A stretch of DNA of 37,719 bases from positions 1 through 37,719 of the IMG/VR virus record IMGVR_UViG_3300032677_000082. The stretch is one strand, 5' to 3'. Numbering within the stretch: the stretch's first letter is position 1; every line of letters starts with the position of its first letter. The notes beneath the pieces were generated by a model. The model saw nothing but the letters and a program-made list of their open reading frames with translations. It did no database searches and had not been told where the DNA came from. The DNA comes from a virus. Below are positions 32,152 through 37,719 of the stretch, piece after piece. A program made the position numbers and the translations under genes.

Positions 32152-33321
32152 TTAATTCTCCTCAATATGAATTGTTGCACCAATAGGTGCGGTTGTTTGC
32201 TTGTTGTCTTGTATTACCCACAATACGGGGCAATTCCAACTCCCTCCCCAATCATTGCCTACATACCCATCGGTTAAAACAATGGCACATACTGGCTCTA
32301 TCTTGTGCTTGTCCATGTATTTTGTAATACAGGATGGGCTTGTACCTCCGCCACCCTTCGGCTTGGTAGATGATCGCATTTTATCGGCTTCGTTTAAACC
32401 ATATACTTCATGCCCCGCTACTGCGCTATCCCAATACAATAAATCTACCTGTTCGGGATTTACATTTTCCATAATGCTACTAACTTCTGACAAAAATCGG
32501 TTTAATATTGCGCCTTGAATACTGCCTGATGCATCAATAGCCAAAACAACACGACCCATCGTTTCACTAAATTGTGATGGCATATAAATGTCATGTTGTA
32601 ACCACCTTCTGTTGGGTCTAGCCCATGTTGAATCATCTTTGCCTTTACATACTGCTGAAACAAATTCTCGTAGTGCCTCTTTCCAATTTACTTTGGCACT
32701 CATCAACTCATCAAATGATCTGTTTAAACTGCCCCCTACCTTACCCGCTAAGATTGCGCCTTGACGAATGGCCTGGTCTATTTCCTTACCAAGTTCTTCC
32801 TTCTCCTCGTCACTCATCTCCTCTGCGCCTTCCCAATCATGCTCATCAAACCCATCCCCTCCCCCTCCCCCGCCACCTTCCCCGCCTTCATCGGGTAATA
32901 GGTTGAATACATCGGCAGAGTTTAACCCCTTGTATTTAATATCATACAAACCCCCCTTTGGTAGTGTGATAAAGCCGTTTGAAAATTCGCCTTCATCCAC
33001 TACTTCTATGTTAATAACATAGTCACAAGCCTTATTAGCCTTGTCGTGGTTGATTTTGGATAGATGCTTCCATGTTAATAAATGGCGGTACATTTTATGC
33101 TTTGCTTCGTGAATAATTACACCACGCAAATCGGTATCGTTTAAACTCTCCACAAATTTGCGCCCGTAATATACATCCCGACCATTAGTACAAGCCGTTG
33201 GCAAATCCTCTTTGACTTTACATTCTCCGACCATCAATACCCCCGAATATGCAACAAACTGCGGGGACTTCATAAGATCAATATGCGCTCTTTCAATTCG
33301 TTGCTCTGCGGTTAGTGCCAT
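32152..33321 (-). CDS. VWA-domain protein with N-terminal metallopeptidase-like domain
   Basis: 389 aa. The N-terminal part has HEAKHKMYRH (HExxH at 71-75), the putative metallopeptidase domain that precedes VWA-like domains (PF13203/PF09967 type). A Gly-rich acidic linker (about 145-175) follows. The C-terminal VWA domain has a complete MIDAS: DASGS (about 262-266), TSPS and TDGYVG. Such proteins pair with MoxR ATPases, here the gene at 33509 with a small membrane gene between. Probably a metal-dependent chaperone or adaptor remodelled by the ATPase; target unknown. Confidence 0.85.
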   Translation of the reverse strand: MALTAEQRIERAHIDLMKSPQFVAYSGVLMVGECKVKEDLPTACTNGRDVYYGRKFVESLNDTDLRGVIIHEAKHKMYRHLLTWKHLSKINHDKANKACDYVINIEVVDEGEFSNGFITLPKGGLYDIKYKGLNSADVFNLLPDEGGEGGGGGGGDGFDEHDWEGAEEMSDEEKEELGKEIDQAIRQGAILAGKVGGSLNRSFDELMSAKVNWKEALREFVSAVCKGKDDSTWARPNRRWLQHDIYMPSQFSETMGRVVLAIDASGSIQGAILNRFLSEVSSIMENVNPEQVDLLYWDSAVAGHEVYGLNEADKMRSSTKPKGGGGTSPSCITKYMDKHKIEPVCAIVLTDGYVGNDWGGSWNCPVLWVIQDNKQTTAPIGATIHIEEN

Positions 33322-33509
33322 TACAATGCCCTCACTTGTATTTTGTCGTTTTCCTTGACCACTTCCGCCTTACCTTCGGCTAGTAGTTCAAGGGCTAGGT
33401 GAAACATAAATAACTTTTGCATGGATGTTGATAGCAAGTGTTTAAACACTACTGCCAATACCGTTGCAACTATCGCCCATACTAATAAAAAAATCTGACT
33501 TGTTTCCAT
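33321..33509 (-). CDS. Small membrane-anchored protein between MoxR and VWA genes
   Basis: 62 aa: one N-terminal membrane segment (IFLLVWAIVATVLAVVF) then an amphipathic helix and a charged end. One-base overlaps at both ends (TAATG). It could anchor the MoxR-VWA pair at the membrane. Confidence 0.65.
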   Translation of the reverse strand: METSQIFLLVWAIVATVLAVVFKHLLSTSMQKLFMFHLALELLAEGKAEVVKENDKIQVRAL

Positions 33510-34588
33510 TACTTCACCTCTTGAGCAAACAGATAGTTATTGGCGGTAGCCCATTTGACAAACCCCTGATTTGTGCCTACTGTGGTTTTCTTACTGGTTC
33601 GCATAACCGATGTAGCAAATAAGCCTTGAGCCTCCTTGGACAATCTTTCTAAATACTTCATCCACTTACTAACATCCTCCTTCTCTAGCCGTTGTATTGC
33701 TGAATAGATAAGCATACAGACGGCACTAGAAGATTTTGGAACAGGGCATTTATCAGGGTTTGCCAAGATATTATCCCAATCAGGTAATTCATCATTAAGC
33801 TGGATTATGGACAACATATCGTAGGTTGCTCTGTTTCCAATAGTGCCTTTTAGTGCATGAGCCATGATGTTTAAACCAAGCCCTTTGGACTTCTTAATAA
33901 TGTCGCTGGCTTTCTCCATACTGCGAGGGGTGCAAAATGATGGGCGGGGCGATCTTGGGTCATAAATGTATTCATTATCGGAGGCTTTATCAAAATCTTC
34001 AAACGATGCAAGCATTTGGGGGAACTGCTTTACGGTTAATAGGACTTCGGGGGCAATGTTGTTTTCTAAAGCCCACTCCACCCACTCTTCGGCACTTGGC
34101 TTTCGTACCTTGACCACGCAAATACGGTTACGGGCATGGGGTTGTAGATTGTCCCCAATGGCTTCGCTGGCAAGGTTAGTAGTGGCGAATACAATAGAGC
34201 CCTCTGGTAAGGCATATGTCCCCAATCTGCGTTCTAGCATTAGGCGTAGGCAAGCATTCATTACTGCCTTTGAAGCCTTGCCAATTTCATCCAGCATTAA
34301 AATAATAGGCTTATCAAAGTGAAAGCCGAATTCCTCATTCGGAATAAAAGAGCATACCTCTACCCCGTCAATGGTGCGAATCTTTGGGACTAAAAAATCC
34401 CCTACATCCTTGGTGGTCATGTCCCCGTAACATACAAAATGGTTAGGGTGCTTGGCTTGTAGCATTTTGAGCATGGAGGATTTACCAATACCCATTTCCC
34501 CTTGTGCTAGGACTGTGACGCTATCGCCTACGCTACTAATTAAATTGGCACACTCTTGGAGAGAGATTGATTTATATAGATTTGACAT
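33509..34588 (-). CDS. MoxR-type AAA+ ATPase
   Basis: 359 aa. Walker A GEMGIGKS (30-37), Walker B IILMLDEIGKA, sensor 1 ATTNLASE, and an Arg-finger region (HARNRICVVKV). The layout is that of the MoxR/CbbQ-type AAA+ family that works with VWA partners to remodel proteins or insert metal. Ribosome site AAAGGAATTAACC before ATG. First large gene of the MoxR-membrane-VWA trio. Confidence 0.88.
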   Translation of the reverse strand: MSNLYKSISLQECANLISSVGDSVTVLAQGEMGIGKSSMLKMLQAKHPNHFVCYGDMTTKDVGDFLVPKIRTIDGVEVCSFIPNEEFGFHFDKPIILMLDEIGKASKAVMNACLRLMLERRLGTYALPEGSIVFATTNLASEAIGDNLQPHARNRICVVKVRKPSAEEWVEWALENNIAPEVLLTVKQFPQMLASFEDFDKASDNEYIYDPRSPRPSFCTPRSMEKASDIIKKSKGLGLNIMAHALKGTIGNRATYDMLSIIQLNDELPDWDNILANPDKCPVPKSSSAVCMLIYSAIQRLEKEDVSKWMKYLERLSKEAQGLFATSVMRTSKKTTVGTNQGFVKWATANNYLFAQEVK

Positions 34589-34606
34589 AATGGTTAATTC
34601 CTTTAT

Positions 34607-34702
34607 TTAATTGGTTGTGGGTTGATACAATTCAGGTGCAATACAAAATAATGCAAATAATAAAACTAATAATAAGGCAATAAAATAATCCTCTTTTGTC
34701 AT
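34607..34702 (-). CDS. 31-residue membrane peptide
   Basis: One hydrophobic segment (FIALLLVLLFALFCIA). ATGA overlap with the peptide gene before it; ends 19 bases before the MoxR ATG. Confidence 0.55.
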   Translation of the reverse strand: MTKEDYFIALLLVLLFALFCIAPELYQPTTN

Positions 34703-34773
34703 AGTGTTGTGCCTAACAATAACAGAATGACAAGAAAAATCGCTAGGGATAAACCCTTAATAAAATCGGTCAT
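34699..34773 (-). CDS. 24-residue membrane peptide
   Basis: MTDFIKGLSLAIFLVILL, a single hydrophobic helix. ATG directly after GTTTAAAC; stop overlaps the next ATG. Confidence 0.55.
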   Translation of the reverse strand: MTDFIKGLSLAIFLVILLLLGTTL

Positions 34774-34775
34774 GT

Positions 34776-34943
34776 TTAAACACTCCGATCATAAAGTAAT
34801 TCATATTGTGTAACCTTAATAAATATTTTGGCGGGGGCATAAGGCTTGTCCATGTTATATAAAAGGCGCAACACTTCGGGAAAGGTATTGGCTTGCAACT
34901 CCTCCTGTGCGCCTGTGGTGCTTTCAATTAAATAAGTGCTCAT
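34776..34943 (-). CDS. 55-residue protein, unknown
   Basis: Starts directly after one GTTTAAAC and stops inside the next (GTT-TAA-AC-ATG). Mixed helix and strand (TFPEVLRLLYN, FIKVTQYELLY). No family recognised. Confidence 0.6.
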   Translation of the reverse strand: MSTYLIESTTGAQEELQANTFPEVLRLLYNMDKPYAPAKIFIKVTQYELLYDRSV

Positions 34944-34945
34944 GT

Positions 34946-35191
34946 TTAAACACCCTCTATCATGTTAATTCGATTATCAAAAAACTCTTGGGGCATTTCC
35001 ACGGCTTGCACTCCATCCAGCCAATGGTTTATGTGTCTGCTTGTAGTCTTGCTCCATTTCTTAGCCGTTCTAAAATAGCGGTAGGTGTGCTTATCATATA
35101 TTGCAACGGGTGTGGCATAACTGAATAGAATAAGCTGGTTAGGGGTTACTAATAGAGTCTGATTACTCCCAATGGGTTTAATAGTAGTCAT
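34946..35191 (-). CDS. Conserved phage protein, DUF8033-like
   Basis: 81 aa. IGSNQTLLVTPNQLILFSYA, TPVAIY...YFRTAKKWSKTTSRHIN and WLDGV...MPQEFFD follow a pattern of a widespread small phage protein (S-N-x-T, SYxTPVA, TTSRHIN). I think of DUF8033 but am not certain of the number. Function unknown. Confidence 0.65.
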   Translation of the reverse strand: MTTIKPIGSNQTLLVTPNQLILFSYATPVAIYDKHTYRYFRTAKKWSKTTSRHINHWLDGVQAVEMPQEFFDNRINMIEGV

Positions 35192-35192
35192 G

Positions 35193-35477
35193 TTATGCCC
35201 TATCCTTTGCGAATTCTATGCCCTTAATAAAGGCTTGAAGTTGATCATATAAGTCCCGTTTAGTGGTGTACCCCGTGGATAATGCCTCCCTGATACCTCC
35301 CCCTTCATTTACCATTCGGTGCAGTTTCACTCCCCCATAAGCCCAAGACAGGTGATAATTTCCGATATTGGCATGGCTTCTATCATTCTCCCTTGTATAT
35401 GGTGTTGATGGGCTATTGGTGATTGCGTTAATACTATCTACCAATGATTCTAGGTGTTTATCGGTTACTCGTTGCAT
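35193..35477 (-). CDS. Conserved phage protein of unknown function
   Basis: 94 aa. DKHLESLVDSIN, NIGNYHLSWAYGGVKLHRM and GYTTKRDLYDQLQAFIKG are features of a small protein seen in many phages. Ribosome site AAGAGAGATAACACC within the repeated 50-bp intergenic block. Confidence 0.7.
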   Translation of the reverse strand: MQRVTDKHLESLVDSINAITNSPSTPYTRENDRSHANIGNYHLSWAYGGVKLHRMVNEGGGIREALSTGYTTKRDLYDQLQAFIKGIEFAKDRA

Positions 35478-35479
35478 GG

Positions 35480-35529
35480 TGTTATCTCTCTTAATAGTGT
35501 TTAAACATGGCGGGGGTTTGCCCCCCGCC
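35480..35529 (-). repeat. 50-bp intergenic block, copy 1
   Basis: Identical to 36105-36154. On the - strand: GGCGGGGG, gcaaa, CCCCCGCC hairpin, ATGTTTAAACACTATTAAG and AGAGATAACA ribosome-site region. No T-run follows the hairpin, so it is not a standard terminator. Confidence 0.9.
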
Positions 35530-35536
35530 CTTGGTG

Positions 35537-35740
35537 TTATATAGTTGGTTTGCCTAGCATTTGGGCTAGATCGTTGTAAACTGAAATCTTATTTCCTTTA
35601 AGCCCTAACTCCTTTTTAGCTAGGGAATACATGGTCATTCCTTTGGAGCATTTAAGCCCCTTAATTTCAAGCCCTAAGCCTCTTAGGATTGTGCAATACC
35701 TAAAATGATGGATTTGCGTAGGGCTGGTTAGCATTGTCAT
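35537..35740 (-). CDS. Small protein, unknown
   Basis: 67 aa from ATG 35740 (AAAGGTATTTAAT upstream; a start at 35767 would overlap the previous gene). Basic helical, containing LKCSKGMTMYSLAKKELGLKG, which could be a DNA-binding helix pair. No family recognised. Confidence 0.6.
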   Translation of the reverse strand: MTMLTSPTQIHHFRYCTILRGLGLEIKGLKCSKGMTMYSLAKKELGLKGNKISVYNDLAQMLGKPTI

Positions 35741-35741
35741 A

Positions 35742-35939
35742 TTAAATACCTTTCTTAATAAATACATAATCGGAGGGGTTCAAAAATTGGGTGCTGGTGC
35801 GATCTTCATTCTCCAGCTTTATACCGTTTTGGGTTCTATCAACATAGCCTAGCCTGTAATCCATTAGGCTATTGTGAAAGGCTATTGTCATGCCAGCCTG
35901 TAATTGCTTGGCTTGAATTCTGATAATGTCTTGGCGCAT
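35742..35939 (-). CDS. Small protein, unknown
   Basis: 65 aa, beta-rich (KQLQAGMTIAFHNSLMDY, GIKLENEDRTSTQF), probably a small barrel. Start has AAGAAAGATAACACC upstream. No family recognised. Confidence 0.6.
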   Translation of the reverse strand: MRQDIIRIQAKQLQAGMTIAFHNSLMDYRLGYVDRTQNGIKLENEDRTSTQFLNPSDYVFIKKGI

Positions 35940-35952
35940 GGTGTTATCTTTC

Positions 35953-36102
35953 TTATTGGTTATCGTACATTTTTTGTAAGGTGTTACCCTGTTTAGTGGA
36001 TAGCGTGTACCATGTGCAAGCCCTCCAATGGGCTTGAGGATACTCTACACCTAACCCAATTAAATCATTAAGGTGTGACAAGGCTTTATCTAATACGGTC
36101 AT
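35953..36102 (-). CDS. Small conserved phage protein, 49 residues
   Basis: DKALSHLNDLIGLGVEYPQA, then WRACTWYTLSTKQ and a final KMYDNQ; the YPxA...W and MYDxQ pattern occurs in small phage proteins. AAGAGAGATAACATT before the ATG. Function unknown. Confidence 0.6.
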   Translation of the reverse strand: MTVLDKALSHLNDLIGLGVEYPQAHWRACTWYTLSTKQGNTLQKMYDNQ

Positions 36103-36104
36103 AA

Positions 36105-36154
36105 TGTTATCTCTCTTAATAGTGTTTAAACATGGCGGGGGTTTGCCCCCCGCC
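36105..36154 (-). repeat. 50-bp intergenic block, copy 2
   Basis: Exact copy of 35480-35529, lying after the SprT-like gene and before the 49-residue gene. Contains the GC hairpin and a GTTTAAAC octamer. Confidence 0.9.
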
Positions 36155-36168
36155 TTTGGTTGGTTGGT

Positions 36169-36780
36169 TTAATCATCACCTTCGTCATCGGGTAAGTTTA
36201 CTGATAGCCATTCGCTGTAATCATCACAGTCACGATCAGGGCAAATTGGGTTGGCTAATTCGATCCACTTTTTAGATGTGTACACCTGATAGCCACAAGC
36301 AAGGCAAATGCACTTAATCATTCGGGTTGATTGTTTTTTGGTGTTGGACTGGGTTAATGGTGCATGGGGATATTCGCCTATCTGCTCTACCCATTGGTTA
36401 ATTGTGGCTAATAATTCGGGGGTTGCCGTCGTTGCCGTCATTTTGCCCTCTAGCCCTACGGACTTGGCGCATTTGGCAAATACCTTGTTATGCCCCTCTG
36501 CGATACCTACAACGGCATGGGCTAATTCGTGGATCAGAATATCGGTTACCCTTGTGCTCTCTGCAATAGAGGGGGCAATAAAGATTTCAAAATGATTATC
36601 TGCGCTGGCGATACTACTCCAGCATTGCCCAATGGCTTTTTTGGTGCTTGTAAGAGAGCAAGCCATTCGGATATTGGCGGGGAGAGTGTAGCCTTGTGCC
36701 TGAAAATGGGGGGCTATAAAGCGGGTAGTGATCTCGTTTAGCCATGTTTCTCGGTTGGCTTGTGCTGGTGAATGGTTCAT
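36169..36780 (-). CDS. SprT-like zinc metalloprotein
   Basis: 203 aa. HELAH (84-88) with EGHNKVF about ten residues on (third ligand H) is the SprT/Spartan zincin layout; a C-terminal zinc ribbon (CICLAC...CPDRDC) completes the SprT-like form. Spartan proteases cut DNA-protein crosslinks; the phage version's target is unknown. It is the first gene after the control region and so likely the earliest transcribed. RBS AAGGAATAGAAC. Confidence 0.85.
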   Translation of the reverse strand: MNHSPAQANRETWLNEITTRFIAPHFQAQGYTLPANIRMACSLTSTKKAIGQCWSSIASADNHFEIFIAPSIAESTRVTDILIHELAHAVVGIAEGHNKVFAKCAKSVGLEGKMTATTATPELLATINQWVEQIGEYPHAPLTQSNTKKQSTRMIKCICLACGYQVYTSKKWIELANPICPDRDCDDYSEWLSVNLPDDEGDD

Positions 36781-36860
36781 TGTTCTATTCCTTATAGGGT
36801 AGTAATCGGGGCGGAATTCGCCTTACCTCTAATTTAACCGATTGGCGGGCTTGTGCCATG

Positions 36861-36936
36861 TATCATACCTAGGGGAAACCCTAATATAACTAAAGTATAT
36901 AAAGGATGGGTTCTATATACCTAGGGTTTACCCTTA
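36861..36936. promoter_or_regulatory. Two operator-like dyads about 52 bp apart
   Basis: TAGGGGAAACCCTA (36870-36883) and TAGGGTTTACCCTTA (36922-36936), each preceded by TAT(A/CA)TACC. The centres are about five helical turns apart, 80-150 bases before the SprT-like gene, so they may bind one regulator cooperatively. Confidence 0.55.
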
Positions 36937-37140
36937 GAAAACTGCGATCTCATCCCCTCCCTTGCTAGGGTATCAAGTAGCATCAAAACGGCTTAAACAG
37001 GGCTTAAAACGCTTTGGATTGAATTGGCATTTTAGCGGGCAGTTATTTACATGGACTGTCGTATTTACGCAACACTTCCAGCACAGCCCTCGCACCTGCG
37101 TGCCGTTTAAACATCCCGCCATATTGCACCGCACCATCGT

Positions 37141-37347
37141 GCACCACATTGGTGCCTGGCGGTTAGTGCCTACTAACATTCCACATTATGAGATGACATA
37201 CCACAATGCGGATGCACCACATTGGTGCATTGCCTAAGTAAGTAAGCACTCACTAACATAGCGCACCACATTGGTGCATTGATAGTAAGCACTCACTAAC
37301 ATAGCAAGTAAGTAAGCACTCACTTATCCAATGCACCAACATGGTGC
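37141..37347. repeat. GCACCANNNTGGTGC palindromes, four copies
   Basis: 37141-37155, 37214-37228 and 37263-37277 have spacer CAT; 37333-37347 has ACA. A fifth copy is at 29342-29356 before the sigma gene. Confidence 0.85.
37241..37327 (+). repeat. AAGCACTCACTAACATAGC direct repeats
   Basis: Full copies at 37244-37262 and 37287-37305, a partial one at 37314-37327, each with AGT in front, interleaved with the GCACCA palindromes. The core GCACTCAC also occurs in the sigma inverted repeat. Confidence 0.85.
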
Positions 37348-37492
37348 TTCCACATAGTGGTATGCTATCCCATAATGCGGAATGGCCCTCCTTTTTAGCG
37401 AAGTGGGGGCTTACTAACTTTCGATACCCCGTTTAAACAGACCCCCATGGCGCTGGTCCGGGGGCCCCACAAACCTTCAGTTTTTATAATTT

Positions 37493-37645
37493 GCGCGGGG
37501 GTACGTTTTAATATTTTTTTTATATAAATCAAAGACTTACAGCGGTTTTGCCAGTTTTGCGCGGGGGTAGCGCGGGGGTAGCGCGGGGGTACGAGATAAA
37601 AAATATCGTTATAAATCAAAGACTTAACCCCCTTGCGCGGGGGTA
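37493..37645 (+). repeat. GCGCGGGGGTA repeats, five copies
   Basis: 37493-37503, 37559-37569, 37570-37580, 37581-37591 (these three in tandem) and 37635-37645. G-runs of five could form quadruplexes on this strand. Confidence 0.9.
37523..37626 (+). repeat. 17-bp direct repeat TATAAATCAAAGACTTA
   Basis: Exact copies at 37523-37539 and 37610-37626, surrounding the tandem GC-rich 11-mers. Confidence 0.85.
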
Positions 37646-37719
37646 GCGGGGGTCTATCTCACTATTTCTTATTATTTTTTTTTTTTTTTTTTTTTTTTTA
37701 AAAATAATAAAGTGATAAA
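37641..37719 (+). repeat. 23-bp element copy 2 with 25-T tract
   Basis: 37641-37663 is identical to 27810-27832, then TTTCTTATTA, 25 T (37675-37699), and AAAAATAATAAAGTGATAAA to the window end. Reversed, the A-tract flanks resemble those at 27832-27876. Confidence 0.85.

Larger units (their letters stand above)
28655..37438. repeat. GTTTAAAC octamer array
   Basis: Nineteen copies between 28655 and 37438, starting at 28655, 29507, 29949, 30158, 30453, 31424, 31692, 31869, 32392, 32722, 33139, 33440, 33869, 34774, 34944, 35499, 36124, 37105 and 37431; four more at 15502, 22028, 25525 and 26872. In all 23 the preceding + strand base is T or C, i.e. GTTTAAAC-purine on the coding strand. Most are inside genes. 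Confidence 0.9.
36781..37719. other. Non-coding control region at the right end
   Basis: About 940 bases without a convincing gene; it lies upstream of all leftward genes. It holds two operator-like dyads, four GCACCA palindromes, direct repeats with AAGCACTCAC, GC-rich 11-mers, a 17-bp repeat, two GTTTAAAC octamers and a poly(T) element cut by the window end. Probably the main early promoter/regulatory region and perhaps a second origin or genome end. Confidence 0.7.

Noticed and set aside
36973-37237. Open frames of 68-91 codons in the right-end region
   Set aside because: Built from repeats, no ribosome site, no coupling and no recognisable composition.
37141-37347. CRISPR array at the right end
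   Set aside because: The repeats are palindromes and direct repeats with unequal spacing and no constant spacer size; no cas genes are present.
28655-37438. GTTTAAAC as a simple start-codon or promoter signal
   Set aside because: Some copies do precede ATG, but most are inside genes far from starts, so this cannot explain the array.
1-37719. tRNA, rRNA and integrase/attachment sites
   Set aside because: I looked for cloverleaf-like stems ending in CCA-type arms and for integrase motifs and saw none.

Overview
The window looks like about 38 kb of a tailed-phage genome, most likely a podovirus-like virus with T7-style gene order that infects a low-GC Gram-negative bacterium. Evidence for this is a block of tail and internal-virion genes on the + strand, a phage replication set on the - strand (Pol I-type DNA polymerase, primase-helicase, SNF2 helicase, SSB, B12-dependent ribonucleotide reductase, RecB/Cas4-like and VRR nucleases), and many tiny ATGA-coupled genes including a lipobox lipoprotein. 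No integrase, repressor, tRNA or CRISPR array was seen. The left edge cuts a gene. The right edge cuts a non-coding repeat region.

Layout. (1) 1-11093, + strand: end of a tail-fibre-like gene, a 724-aa probable tail/nozzle protein, a small protein, then four large internal-virion-type proteins, one with an M15 peptidase motif and one with a perfect GGTACA microsatellite. (2) 11094-18082, - strand, meeting region 1 tail to tail with no gap: DNA polymerase, HNH endonuclease, class II RNR, SSB, a small membrane protein, a DUF2800 nuclease and a terminase-small-subunit-like protein, separated by hairpin terminators and promoters. (3) 18232-25353, - strand: about 25 small, tightly coupled accessory genes around the SNF2 helicase, an HNH protein, a VRR nuclease and a HExxH protein. 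(4) 25370-28006: primase-helicase and, upstream of it, a non-coding region with four in-phase DnaA boxes, a 22-A tract and inverted repeats, which I read as a replication origin. (5) 28007-36780, - strand: a sigma factor without region 4, a family of small paralogues ending in TKEVADIM, a MoxR ATPase paired with a VWA/metallopeptidase protein, a SprT-like zinc protein and many small proteins. (6) 36781-37719: a non-coding, repeat-rich control region.

How it may work together (inference). Leftward genes would start from the control region at the right end. The sigma-like protein, perhaps together with a small protein resembling sigma region 4 (19624-19929), could redirect host RNA polymerase to the recurring TTTTTTGCATTAGT element, three copies of which stand before genes, two of them directly on a terminator T-run. 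Replication would start at 27.8 kb using host DnaA and the phage primase-helicase next to it. The most unusual signals are the octamer GTTTAAAC, present 23 times, absent before 15.5 kb, dense after 28.6 kb and always followed by a purine on the coding strand; the palindrome GCACCANNNTGGTGC shared by the right end and the sigma promoter; and the 23-bp-plus-poly(A/T) element shared by the origin and the right end.
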